A stretch of 64,000 bases of DNA. Source: SIG78 sp045587205 (lineage in GTDB: Bacteria > Verrucomicrobiota > Lentisphaeria > Victivallales > Victivallaceae). Of the stretch, positions 15,449 through 24,003 are shown piece after piece. The position numbers and the translations under genes were made by a program. The notes below the pieces were generated by a model that had not been told where the DNA came from, made no database searches, and saw only the letters and a list, made by a program, of their open reading frames with translations. The stretch lies in NCBI GenBank assembly GCA_045587205.1, contig JAZNBV010000074.1, forward strand, positions 1 to 64,000, written 5' to 3'. How positions within the stretch are numbered: the first letter of the stretch is position 1; the number at the start of each line of letters is the position of its first letter.

Positions 15449-16435
15449 ATGTTTGATTTTTCAGCAGATTTTCAGCAGGCGCGATATCATATTGCAATTC
15501 AGATTGCTGCTGCTTCGGCAATAATATTTATATGGCTCTGTCTGCGGATGCCGGAAGGCAATCTGCTGATTGCAGTTTTTACTTTTCTTTCAGCAGTAAG
15601 AATATCTGATACTGCTTCGCTGAAAGTACGCTTTAAGCTGCTTGCCGGAATGATGATTGCCTGTTCAATTCTGCAATACATCATAAGCGCAACATACAAT
15701 ATACATCTTCTCAACATACTCCTGCCGCCGGCTGCAGGATATTTTATCTTGCGCACAATGCCGCCGGCTTCCGCCTATCCGGTTCTGCTGACCGGGTTTA
15801 TGACTTATTCAGTCCAACCGGGAGCCTATGCAGCAGCACAACGGATTATAGATATAATAATTGCAGGCTCTGCTGCCTGGGTCATAACCTGGGCAGCCAC
15901 GCTTCATATCCGTTTTCAACATACCGGAAGCTCCGGCAAACCACTGCCTCCGGGGGAAGTTTTTATTGAAACGCTTACCATATTCTGCGCTGTGCTGCTG
16001 TACAGGATTTTAGCTATGCCGCAAGGTATCTGGATAGTATTGACCATTATTTTTATCTATATGGCACGACAACCCGGCCAACCCAGTTCAGAGTTGGTGC
16101 GACAGCGGATTTTTTCAGTTCCGCTGGGGATTCTGCTTGGCGGCATATATTCAGCATCGGCAGCTGCATTGGATTACCGGCTGGCTTATCTGGCACCACT
16201 GATTGGAGCTGCGGGATTTTTTGCACTTTACAGCCGACACAATTTTTTTATGTTCAGCTTGTTATTTATGACTGCGTTTACAGTGTGCGCCGACTGGCTG
16301 GCCGGAACATTCCGTGAATTTAATTTCTGGCAGTTTCTGTTTACACATTCGCTGGCAACATTCATCGGCACTGCAGTGCTGCTGTTTATAGAAAAATCGG
16401 CTGCCATACAAAATCAGCAGAGGCAGACTGTATGA
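15449..16435 (+). CDS. FUSC-like inner-membrane efflux protein
   Basis: A 328-residue polytopic membrane protein with about ten hydrophobic segments in two groups (residues 15-150 and 175-310) separated by a short polar loop (IRFQHTGSSGKPLPPGE). This is the duplicated layout of fusaric-acid-resistance (FUSC)/AaeB-type proteins. It overlaps the next gene by 4 bases (ATGA), and a membrane-fusion protein and an outer-membrane channel follow. The operon therefore likely builds a tripartite pump for aromatic acids or other small organic compounds. The substrate is not readable. Confidence 0.82.
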   Translation: MFDFSADFQQARYHIAIQIAAASAIIFIWLCLRMPEGNLLIAVFTFLSAVRISDTASLKVRFKLLAGMMIACSILQYIISATYNIHLLNILLPPAAGYFILRTMPPASAYPVLLTGFMTYSVQPGAYAAAQRIIDIIIAGSAAWVITWAATLHIRFQHTGSSGKPLPPGEVFIETLTIFCAVLLYRILAMPQGIWIVLTIIFIYMARQPGQPSSELVRQRIFSVPLGILLGGIYSASAAALDYRLAYLAPLIGAAGFFALYSRHNFFMFSLLFMTAFTVCADWLAGTFREFNFWQFLFTHSLATFIGTAVLLFIEKSAAIQNQQRQTV

Positions 16436-17478
16436 AAAAAATTTTTGAATGGATAAAAAAACATAATCTTGCTCTGCAAATACTATTTTGGCTGATACTG
16501 GGGTGTGGATATTGGTGTTACTGGCATTTCAAGCCTTTTACCCCCAATGCATTTATTTTTGCCTGCACACGCCCGGTTTCGCCTTTTACAGAAGGATTTA
16601 TAACCGATATATATGTAAAAAACAATCAGTTTGTAAAAAAAGGCGATAAACTTTTCAGTATCTTTAAACCGCCATATCAGCTGAAATTGCAAGAACTCGA
16701 AAATGAAATAGCAGCCCGCCGTTCCGAGCTGAAAAGTATGGAGGCAAGGATCAAACGAATCGTTTCCGAACAAAAACAAACCGCAGCAAAACTGGCCAAT
16801 AACCGGTATCTTTATGAACAATCAGTACAAATGCTGAAAACTTCCGCAGTTGCCGGAGAATATACTGAAGAACGCCTGCGTGCATTGCAGGAATCTCAAG
16901 CAGCTCTCGATGCCCAGAAATATGCTGAAGAAGAGATCCGTTACCAGTGTGAAATGATCGCTTCACAGATCAAAAAACTTATCGCTGCTCTGGAAACCAG
17001 CAAAATCTGGTACGACCTGACCGATATCAGAGCATTGACCGATGGTTATATAACCAATTTGACCGTGGCACCAGGCGGTTATTACCGACCCGGCGATGTC
17101 CTTTGCGGTTTTATCGACACCTCGGTATGGTATGTACAAGCCAACCTGAAAGAGAGCGAATTATCGGCTATAAAACCGGGTGTTGAAGCCAAAATATGGC
17201 TGTGGCAGCACCCCGGCAAACTCTTTACCGGAATTGTGGAACATACCGGATACGCCTCCGAAAGGCGTAAGATGTCCTCCGAAACCGGGTTGACAGAAGT
17301 TGAAAAAGAAAATGAATGGTTCCTGCTGCCGCAGCGTTTTCCGGTGCAGATAAAAATTATCGATCAGGGTGACTGTTCACTTTTCACCCACGGAGCAAGC
17401 GCCTATGTGGAACTCAATATACCATCACGCCCGATCCGGCAGTTTTTCTGGGAAATATTCTTATGGCAGCAAAAATGA
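16432..17478 (+). CDS. HlyD/EmrA-type membrane fusion protein
   Basis: The 348-residue periplasmic adaptor of the pump. One N-terminal transmembrane helix (about residues 12-30) is followed by a biotinyl-lipoyl-like half (VSPFTEGFITDIYVKNNQFVKKGD, about 45-70) and a coiled-coil hairpin (about 75-185). The second lipoyl half is TDGYITNLTVAPGGYYRPGD, followed by a beta-barrel region. It sits between the FUSC-like protein and the outer-membrane channel with overlapping ends, so it joins the two across the periplasm. Confidence 0.9.
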   Translation: MKKIFEWIKKHNLALQILFWLILGCGYWCYWHFKPFTPNAFIFACTRPVSPFTEGFITDIYVKNNQFVKKGDKLFSIFKPPYQLKLQELENEIAARRSELKSMEARIKRIVSEQKQTAAKLANNRYLYEQSVQMLKTSAVAGEYTEERLRALQESQAALDAQKYAEEEIRYQCEMIASQIKKLIAALETSKIWYDLTDIRALTDGYITNLTVAPGGYYRPGDVLCGFIDTSVWYVQANLKESELSAIKPGVEAKIWLWQHPGKLFTGIVEHTGYASERRKMSSETGLTEVEKENEWFLLPQRFPVQIKIIDQGDCSLFTHGASAYVELNIPSRPIRQFFWEIFLWQQK

Positions 17479-18953
17479 TCCGGGCAATATTTCTGCTGCT
17501 GATATGTACCGGCTGCGCCCTGAAACCGCAGAACACTTTCAGTACTATGGAAGATTTCAAAAAAATAAAAACATCCTGGAATCTGGAAAAACTTGCAGCC
17601 AAAAAGACACTTTCCCTGTTTGATGCCCAGTCGGCAGCCTTGCAGAACAATCCGACCTATCAGGCAGCTTATCAGGCAATAAAAGCTGCCAAATACCGTT
17701 ATTACCGCTCGCTTGCAGCATATCTTCCGGCGGTACAGGGTTCTTTTCATACCTCGCAAAGTTTACGCAGCAGTCATCACATAAAAAATCCGCCGGCTGG
17801 AATAATGCCTTATGAAAATTTTTTTTCCACCGAAAGCACTCTGCAGGCATCCTGGCTGATCTTTGACGGTTTTGAGCGGGAATTTTCTATGCTTATTGCC
17901 CGGGAAGGTTATGAAAAAAGCCTGAATGAAGATGCCAACGCCCGCCGTCTGCTTTTACAGGCGGTTGCATATACATATTACGATATAATGCTTTCCGAAG
18001 CCCGGCAAGTCATAGCCCGGGCTGATCTGGATTTTCAGCAGTCATCGCTTGAACAGGCGCGAAACCGTTACCGTTTCGGCAAAAACTCTATGGCAGAAGT
18101 ACTGAATTTTCAAATTCTCGGCAATGATGCCCGCAGCGCCATACTTTCGGCACGCACCAGAACTGCCTCTGCCCGTTATGCGCTGGCGGCACTTATGGGC
18201 GGAACTGCTGAATACCTGCCTGAAAAAATAAAACTTGAGCCGTTGCAGATCACCGGTACTCTGCAGCTTGAATCCCTGCAGACCTACTGCGATATGGCAA
18301 TAGCCCGCCGCAGCGACCTTGCCGCTGCCCGGAATGAATTGCAAATCAGCCGCTACCGTTATCTGCAAGGCTATTCAAGTTTTATGCCGACGCTGAAACT
18401 ATTTTATTCCGGAACATTCAGCAACAACAATTTCCGATATGCCGATTACCGTTATGATGTTTCGCGTTTCAATCATTTTTCCAACACCTTCGGAGCAATG
18501 ATAAACTGGAATATCTTTGAAGGATTTGCCGCTTACAATCTGCTGCGCGAACGCAAAATTTCTGAAGATATAGCACAATATCATTTGCAGGAGCGTTTTC
18601 TGCAAGTGGTAAACGAAGTCAGCGATGCCCGCGAAAATATCATCAATGCTTCCGGTCAGCTCGAACTTTACCGGCAAAGTCTGGAATGGGTCTTTGAACA
18701 ACGCAAACTGGTACAATCTGAATACAATTCAGCCAAAGCAACCATCACCCGCCTGAACGGCGCCCAGAGTGATCTGATCCGGGCGGAAAATATGCTGGCA
18801 ATAGCACAAATCGAACTGAACAAAGCGCTTGTACAGCTGCAAAGCGCAATAGAGGGCGACTATCCCGGGCTTGAGCGGCACAAGATAATAAAACCGGCGG
18901 CAATGACAGCCTTTGACAAACTTCTGCAAACAATGACCGGCAAATTCCAATAG
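17463..18953 (+). CDS. TolC-type outer-membrane efflux lipoprotein
   Basis: A 496-residue outer-membrane factor. The N-terminus MIRAIFLLLICTGC has a lipobox with Cys18 as the lipidation site. The rest is the long alpha-helical repeat pattern of TolC/NodT proteins (QSAALQNNPTYQAAYQAI near residue 56; RSDLAAARNELQISRYRYLQGYSSFMPTL in the second half). The start at 17463 has a GGGAA ribosome-binding site. An alternative ATG at 17475 would give the ATGA overlap used by the gene upstream. It completes the tripartite pump, and a terminator-like element follows at 19081. Confidence 0.92.
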   Translation: MAAKMIRAIFLLLICTGCALKPQNTFSTMEDFKKIKTSWNLEKLAAKKTLSLFDAQSAALQNNPTYQAAYQAIKAAKYRYYRSLAAYLPAVQGSFHTSQSLRSSHHIKNPPAGIMPYENFFSTESTLQASWLIFDGFEREFSMLIAREGYEKSLNEDANARRLLLQAVAYTYYDIMLSEARQVIARADLDFQQSSLEQARNRYRFGKNSMAEVLNFQILGNDARSAILSARTRTASARYALAALMGGTAEYLPEKIKLEPLQITGTLQLESLQTYCDMAIARRSDLAAARNELQISRYRYLQGYSSFMPTLKLFYSGTFSNNNFRYADYRYDVSRFNHFSNTFGAMINWNIFEGFAAYNLLRERKISEDIAQYHLQERFLQVVNEVSDARENIINASGQLELYRQSLEWVFEQRKLVQSEYNSAKATITRLNGAQSDLIRAENMLAIAQIELNKALVQLQSAIEGDYPGLERHKIIKPAAMTAFDKLLQTMTGKFQ

Positions 18954-19080
18954 CAGCAAGTACAAGCATCTTCGAACTGTTATCCGTACTGCTTTTGTAA
19001 AATGCTCTGTTCACGACACGGACAGGTAAATAAAAGCTATAAGAGTAACTTTTGTGCAGAAAACTTTTTTAAACTTGAAG

Positions 19081-19128
19081 GGGGGTGTTGCAAAACCTTA
19101 AAAAAGTTTGCAGCAACCTTTTTTTTAT
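19081..19128 (+). terminator. Putative terminator of the efflux operon, copy of a dispersed element
   Basis: Imperfect stem (GTTGC/GCAAC plus AAAC/GTTT) followed by T8, 128 bases past the outer-membrane gene. It matches the reverse complement of window bases 1-41 at 40 of 41 positions. Between 18954 and 19080 nothing else was recognised. Confidence 0.65.
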
Positions 19129-19210
19129 TTTGTCAAACCGCAGCAGAGTATTTTAGTTTTTTCTTGCAATAGCGTGATTTTTTACAGAAAAAATATTGCA
19201 ATTTACTTAT

Positions 19211-19358
19211 AATAAACAAGTTGGGATTGCTTTTATTGAAACAATAAAAGCAATCCCGGCGAAAGTTTTTGGAAAATGGGGAGTGGGGAAAAGAACCTTT
19301 TTTCAAAAAGGTTTTTTCCCCACAAAACAGTTTTGCAACATCGCCTTTTTTAGTGAAC
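19211..19358. repeat. Modular hairpin repeat, copy 1
   Basis: 148 bases shared with 23782-23991. Module one is a perfect 16-bp stem with an AAA loop (19223-19257). Module two is a long stem of about 20 bp with one mismatch (19283-19322). A short CAAAAC/GTTTTG stem follows. The segment between the modules is only about 11 bases here, against about 70 in copy 2. Confidence 0.9.
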
Positions 19359-19426
19359 TGATTGTAATTTTTCCGCCGCGATATGGTAGAACGTTTTTGT
19401 TCTGCAACATTTTGTTCTGGCATTAC

Positions 19427-19454
19427 TTGACTTTTTCTGTGCAGATATTATATT
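19427..19454 (+). promoter_or_regulatory. Putative promoter of the 19.5-22.3 kb genes
   Basis: TTGACT (19427-19432), a 16-base spacer and TATATT (19449-19454), 31 bases before the start at 19485. Confidence 0.6.
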
Positions 19455-19484
19455 AACCTCTATCTCTAAAGAAAGGGTGGCAAT

Positions 19485-19883
19485 ATGATTGAAAATGCTC
19501 AACAATGTATTGATTTTATCACCGGCAGCAGTTTTGCTCTGGCTCCTGAATTTACCGCGTTTGAAAAACCGTGGACTGAAGCGCCTTATTACTGGTCTTA
19601 CCGCAACCGCTGGCCTGGTATGAATTACCGTATTGAAATCGCGCCCGGCGAAGAATCTGTTCAGGTGCGATTTTTCGGCGAACAGGATATGCGCGACCGC
19701 ATCTGGAACGAATTTATCGCTCCCATTGAAGCTGGAGATGAATTTGAAGTTGTTGCCCCCGGCACCATTTGTGTTAAAAACGAAACGGTTCTTGAGTATC
19801 CTTTTGCTCCGGAAAAGCTCCTTGAACAATATCAGAAAGTTCTGCAGATCTTTGACCGTATTGCCGCTATCCGCGGTTTTTGA
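19485..19883 (+). CDS. Hypothetical protein, 132 residues
   Basis: A small soluble protein that I do not recognise, with no signal or membrane segment. It is rich in aromatic residues near the N-terminus (ALAPEFTAFEKPWTEAPYYWSYRNRWPG) and has a helical C-terminus. An AAGGGTGG ribosome-binding site supports the start. It is the first gene of an apparent operon with a GH28-like enzyme (19 bases downstream) and an FAD oxidoreductase, so it probably has an accessory role in that pathway. Confidence 0.75.
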   Translation: MIENAQQCIDFITGSSFALAPEFTAFEKPWTEAPYYWSYRNRWPGMNYRIEIAPGEESVQVRFFGEQDMRDRIWNEFIAPIEAGDEFEVVAPGTICVKNETVLEYPFAPEKLLEQYQKVLQIFDRIAAIRGF

Positions 19884-19901
19884 CGCCCAAGGTATTGCCG
19901 T

Positions 19902-21056
19902 ATGACGTATGAATTTTTTGTAAGTTGTTCCGACCTCATTCAGCCTTTTATCGATCAGGCGTTTCAGCAGGGGGGTGGCAAAGTCACTCTGCTGCCGGGC
20001 ACGCACACCAGCGGTACGTTATATCTTAAAAGCAATGTGGAACTGCACCTTGCCAACGGCGCTGTTTTGCAAGGCAGTCTTAATCTTGATGATTATCCGG
20101 ATTTTTACCACGATAAATGCACTGCCAGCGATGGTTATACGCCTGAAAAGAGCCGCAAAGCCCTGATTATTGCTGCTGATGCTGAAAATATTGCTATTAC
20201 CGGCAACGGGCTGATCGATGCCCGCGGGCCGGATTTTTATGTCGATAAAACCATTCCTGCCGGTGGGCGGCACTGGCCAAAGCCGGATTTTCCGCGTCCG
20301 CGTCTGCTGCAGCTGGTAAATTGCAGAAATATAAAATTGCAGAATACCTCGTTCAAAGATTCGGCGGGATGGAGTTTCTGGCTGGTAGAGTGTTTTAATA
20401 TGGTCATACACGCCATTACTCTGACCGGTGAACCGAAAATGCTCAACAATGACGGCATCCATCTGGACAGTTGCCGCAACGTGCGGATTTCTGATTGTTA
20501 CGTGGATACTGGCGATGACTCTATTGTGGTGCGCGCCATACCCAAATATCCCGGTCATTGTCCGGTTTCCGGAGATATTACTGTAAGTAACTGCACTTTA
20601 TGCAGCGCCTGTCAGTGCATCCGTATCGGTTGTCCGCTGGATGGCGATTTGCACAATGTTGTGTTCAGCAATCTGGTTATGCGCGGAAATATCGGGATCA
20701 ATTTCAACAATCCGCTGCATTATGCAACTTTCCGGCCGCAGATTATGGAGTCGGGTGTATCGCTTTCGATCGACCGCATACTTTTCAGCAATATTGTTGC
20801 GGAAGTAACGGAGATCCCGCTTACGATGAATATTGCTCCGGAGTTGAGTCTGCGCAAGTTTGGCGGAGTGAGTTTTGATCACGTGAAAATGTCCGGAGGC
20901 AGCGCCTGTTCATTTATTGGTTCAGCTGAAACGCCGGTGGAAGATGTGAGTTTTTCCAATGTTGAGTTCGATCGGCTGCCGGAGTTTGAAAATGTCCGTA
21001 ACTTCCGTTCATACAACTGTCTTGCTGCCGGAAAACCGTGGAACTTTGGCGGATAA
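19902..21056 (+). CDS. GH28-like pectinase-superfamily glycosidase
   Basis: A 384-residue right-handed beta-helix protein. The GH28 carboxylates are present: Asp184 in NNDGIHLDSC and the pair Asp205/Asp206 in DTGDDSI. The usual GHG histidine site is replaced by QCIRIG, so specificity or mechanism may differ from classical polygalacturonase. There is no signal peptide, so it should act in the cytoplasm on small imported oligosaccharides. The FAD oxidoreductase starts 4 bases after its stop, which fits a catabolic operon. Confidence 0.85.
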   Translation: MTYEFFVSCSDLIQPFIDQAFQQGGGKVTLLPGTHTSGTLYLKSNVELHLANGAVLQGSLNLDDYPDFYHDKCTASDGYTPEKSRKALIIAADAENIAITGNGLIDARGPDFYVDKTIPAGGRHWPKPDFPRPRLLQLVNCRNIKLQNTSFKDSAGWSFWLVECFNMVIHAITLTGEPKMLNNDGIHLDSCRNVRISDCYVDTGDDSIVVRAIPKYPGHCPVSGDITVSNCTLCSACQCIRIGCPLDGDLHNVVFSNLVMRGNIGINFNNPLHYATFRPQIMESGVSLSIDRILFSNIVAEVTEIPLTMNIAPELSLRKFGGVSFDHVKMSGGSACSFIGSAETPVEDVSFSNVEFDRLPEFENVRNFRSYNCLAAGKPWNFGG

Positions 21057-21060
21057 ATTT

Positions 21061-22272
21061 ATGGATTTTAATTACCGGAAAAACTATGATATTGCCGTTG
21101 CCGGTGCCGGAATAGCCGGGGTTGCCGCAGCACTTGCCGCCGCCCGGCGGGGGCACAAAGTTGCGCTGATTGAACGGCAGACGCTGATTGGCGGACTGGC
21201 GACATCGGGACTTATTTACATATATCTGCCGATTTGTGACGGGCGCGGCACGCAGACAACTTTCGGTATTGCCGAAGAACTTTTACTGGCAAGTCTGGAA
21301 TTTTCCCCCTTTGATGTCAGTGAAAAATTCGGTGGTATCCCCGGCGGTAATGCCACGCGGCTGAATCGTTATGCGGTGGATTTTTCGCCGGCGGGGATGA
21401 TTCTTTCGCTTGATGATCTGCTGGCCAAAGCCGGTGTCGATCTCTGGCTGGAAAGCCGGATTTGCGCCGTTCAGCAGGGTTCTGACGGCAAGGTTACTGC
21501 TCTGGAAGTGGAAAATTCTTCCGGGCGGGGTATTGTTACAGCATCGTACTTTGTCGATGCCACCGGCGGAGCTGATCTGGTGCGTTTTGCCGGAGGCAGG
21601 ATATTTCAGGAACCCAACCGTCAGGCGTTGTGGCTGATGGAGCGTGTACCGGGAGAGAATCTTCATTATCACTTTACAGATAATATCCGCATCAAAGCGT
21701 TCGGCACATCCGATTCGCCGGATGTCATTGATGCTGATGCCAACAATTCCAAAGCGGTGACAGATTTTACCCGTACCAGCTGGGCAATAGCGCGGAAGTA
21801 CTACCGTGATCATTATGCTGCGGGAGAGACCAACCGTTACAATCACTATCCGCTGCATTTGCCGGCAATGGCGCAATTCCGGAAAATAGCCCGGATCGAC
21901 GGAATCGAAACGCTTGCCGATAATTCCGAGTGGCAGCATTACGATTCATCTGTCGGACTTTACGGGGACTGGCGCCAGGCGGGCAAGGTTTACGAAACGC
22001 CTTACGGCACTCTGATCCCCAAAGATGTTTACGGAGTTCTGGCGGCGGGGCGCTGTATAAGTGCTTCCGGAGATGCCTGGGAAAGCTACCGGGTTATCCC
22101 CAGCGCGGCAATGACCGGGGAAATTGCCGGAACCGCCGCTGCACTGGCAGTTGAAAAAGGTAAGGAAAGCCGCGATTTAAGTGTGGACTCTGTGCGTGAC
22201 GAATTACGCAAAAATAACTTTAAGTTTCACTTTGAAGAATTGTCTCTTGAACCGCCCCGTCAGACAGATTGA
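21061..22272 (+). CDS. FAD-dependent oxidoreductase
   Basis: A 403-residue flavoprotein. It has the dinucleotide-binding VAGAGIAGVAAALAAARRGH loop near residue 14, then IERQTLIGGLATSG. A second FAD block, GVLAAGRCISASGDAWESYRVIPSAAMTGE, near the C-terminus is typical of the FAD_oxidored family. The family is common in carbohydrate clusters of Lentisphaerota and Planctomycetota, but the substrate is unknown. The start at MDFNYRKNYD was preferred because an upstream in-frame extension would run back inside the GH28 gene. Confidence 0.85.
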   Translation: MDFNYRKNYDIAVAGAGIAGVAAALAAARRGHKVALIERQTLIGGLATSGLIYIYLPICDGRGTQTTFGIAEELLLASLEFSPFDVSEKFGGIPGGNATRLNRYAVDFSPAGMILSLDDLLAKAGVDLWLESRICAVQQGSDGKVTALEVENSSGRGIVTASYFVDATGGADLVRFAGGRIFQEPNRQALWLMERVPGENLHYHFTDNIRIKAFGTSDSPDVIDADANNSKAVTDFTRTSWAIARKYYRDHYAAGETNRYNHYPLHLPAMAQFRKIARIDGIETLADNSEWQHYDSSVGLYGDWRQAGKVYETPYGTLIPKDVYGVLAAGRCISASGDAWESYRVIPSAAMTGEIAGTAAALAVEKGKESRDLSVDSVRDELRKNNFKFHFEELSLEPPRQTD

Positions 22273-22292
22273 GTTGACGGCAAAAAAAAAGG

Positions 22293-22333
22293 GCGCTGCA
22301 AAATTGCAGTGCTCAAGGTATATTTTTTACCTT
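22293..22333 (+). terminator. Possible terminator, paired hairpins
   Basis: An 8-bp stem with an AAAT loop (22293-22312) and a 6-bp stem AAGGTA/TACCTT (22315-22333) whose loop holds T6. A run of nine A (T9 on the other strand) precedes them. They lie 20 bases past the FAD gene stop. Confidence 0.45.
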
Positions 22334-22475
22334 TGACAACGCTTTTTCTGACATTCTGGCGGATCGAACCGCTTTCTTTGCTTTCAGCAACTGTAAAACA
22401 GGCAAACCCGATTTCCGGTTTGACACCTTATATATTCAAGGGGCATTTTTTTGAAAAAAAAGATATTCCCCGTTC

Positions 22476-22503
22476 TTGACAAAAACTATTTTGAGTGTAA
22501 AGT
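22476..22503 (+). promoter_or_regulatory. Putative promoter of the Gfo/Idh gene
   Basis: A consensus TTGACA (22476-22481) with a weak TAAAGT -10 (22498-22503) 16 bases on. The gap 22334-22475 shows nothing else. Confidence 0.4.
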
Positions 22504-22559
22504 ATCCGGCAGCAGGAAAATGCCTGCTCAAATTGACTTTATCTGAAAGGGTTTGCAAA

Positions 22560-23693
22560 ATGGAAAAAGTCATCAATATTGCTGTTATCGGTGCCGGTCT
22601 GCGCAGCAGAGTTGTGGTCAATGCACTGCTCGCCTGCGGAAGAAAAAATATCAATATCGTTTCGATTTTTGATCCCGATAAAGAACGTGCCGAAGAGTTG
22701 AAAAACATCTGGGTACAGCCCGATGCAGTAATTACTGATTCTGCGGAAGAAGCCGTCAAATGCGACGGTGTGGAGTGGGTTATGGTCTTTTCGCCCAACG
22801 CTTTCCATCGTGAACATATTGAAATGAGCTTTGCTGCCGGCAAACACGTTTTTTCCGAAAAACCCCTTGCTACAACTATCGAAGACTGTCAGGCTATCAA
22901 CGATGCCCACAGCCGTTCCGGCAAACTTTTTGCCACCGGATTTGTACTGCGCTATTCGCCTCTTTATGTCAAAGTCAAAGAGTTGCTTGATTCCGGCAAA
23001 TTCGGCTCTGTTATGAGTATTGAAGCCAACGAAAATATTGCCCCCGGTCACGGCGGATATATTATGACCAACTGGCGGCGTTTGAGCAAACTTTCCGGAC
23101 CGCATATTCTGGAAAAGTGCTGTCACGACCTGGATTTGATCGAATGGTTCACCGGTTCGCTGCCCAGTAAGGTTATGGCGTTTGCCGACAAGCGGTTCTT
23201 TACTGCTGAAAATGCTTTTCTTATGGAAAAATACAGCGATGTATTTCTCTCCTGGCCCGATCCGCACCGCGTTGCCACTCCGTTCGGCAACGACTCGGAT
23301 ATGGACGATATGATCTCTTCAGTGGCGCAGTTCCGCAACGGTGTGCAGGTAAGTTTCAATGCCACAATGAGCAACGTTATGCCTGAACGCCGGATGCGTT
23401 TCAACTGCCAGTTGGGTACGCTGGAAGTGGAACTTTACTCAATGCGCATCCGTTACAAGTGTCTGGGCGATGAAGCCGAACAGGTGATCGCTTTCGGCGG
23501 CTCCGACGGTCACGCCGGCGGCGACCGCATTATTATGCAGCATTTGCTGGATACTATGCTCAAAGAAGTTCCGCCGCAGTGCAGCGGCAGAGAAGGTCTG
23601 TGCAGTGCGGTGTACGCTTTGAGTTTGGACAAAGCCGCACACGAAAAAACTATAATCGACTTGGAACCCGTCTGGAAATCCCTCGGTTTTTAA
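22560..23693 (+). CDS. Gfo/Idh/MocA-family oxidoreductase
   Basis: A 377-residue NAD(P)-dependent sugar or polyol dehydrogenase. The N-terminal Rossmann loop is IAVIGAGLRSRVV, and the canonical catalytic EKP motif is present (HVFSEKPLATT, about residue 97). A downstream CCHDLDLIEW block carries the active-site Asp/His. The start is supported by the GAAAGG site. It has its own promoter but follows the GH28/FAD genes, so it could act later in the same sugar pathway. Confidence 0.88.
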   Translation: MEKVINIAVIGAGLRSRVVVNALLACGRKNINIVSIFDPDKERAEELKNIWVQPDAVITDSAEEAVKCDGVEWVMVFSPNAFHREHIEMSFAAGKHVFSEKPLATTIEDCQAINDAHSRSGKLFATGFVLRYSPLYVKVKELLDSGKFGSVMSIEANENIAPGHGGYIMTNWRRLSKLSGPHILEKCCHDLDLIEWFTGSLPSKVMAFADKRFFTAENAFLMEKYSDVFLSWPDPHRVATPFGNDSDMDDMISSVAQFRNGVQVSFNATMSNVMPERRMRFNCQLGTLEVELYSMRIRYKCLGDEAEQVIAFGGSDGHAGGDRIIMQHLLDTMLKEVPPQCSGREGLCSAVYALSLDKAAHEKTIIDLEPVWKSLGF

Positions 23694-23732
23694 GGTAGAT
23701 TAGTATTTTTTCTTTTTATTTTATGTCATTGT

Positions 23733-23761
23733 CCTGAATCTTGTGAGAAATCAAAGTACGG
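23733..23761 (+). repeat. 29-base dispersed repeat, copy 1
   Basis: Matches 60088-60116 at 27 of 29 bases (core TTGTGAGAAATCAAA). Here it lies 40 bases after an oxidoreductase gene and just before the modular hairpin repeat. Confidence 0.8.
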
Positions 23762-23781
23762 TGTATTCACCGGCGGCAAAT

Positions 23782-23991
23782 AATAAATAAGTTGGGATTG
23801 CTTTTATTGAAACAATAAAAGCAATCCCGGCGAAAGTTTTTGGCGCCGACTTCATTTCATTACGCCGTGCCAAGAAATGGGGTTCCGCCGTCGCCAAAGG
23901 CTATGGCGGGACAAGGTGGGGAAAAGAACCTTTTTTCAAAAAGGTTCTTTTCCCCACAAAACAGTTTTGCAACATTCCCTTTTTGGTGAAC
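23782..23991. repeat. Modular hairpin repeat, copy 2
   Basis: 210 bases. Module one is a perfect 16-bp stem with an AAA loop (23794-23828). Module two is a perfect 20-bp stem with a 2-base loop (23916-23957). Between them is a GC-richer insert of about 75 bases with its own short inverted repeat (TTTGGCG/CGCCAAA) that copy 1 largely lacks. It fills the gap between convergent genes and could terminate transcription from both sides. Confidence 0.9.
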
Positions 23992-24003
23992 CTGAAAAAA
24001 TGT

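Noticed and set aside
14934..15524. 196-codon open frame across the three tRNAs
   Set aside because: The region is fully explained by tRNA-Leu, tRNA-Gly and tRNA-Tyr. Peptide-like stretches such as RNWQTRTVQVRVPRG are typical tRNA translations.
23830..23915. Possible coding fragment in the insert of the second modular repeat
   Set aside because: Short, without start signal, and largely made of inverted repeats; better described as repeat DNA.
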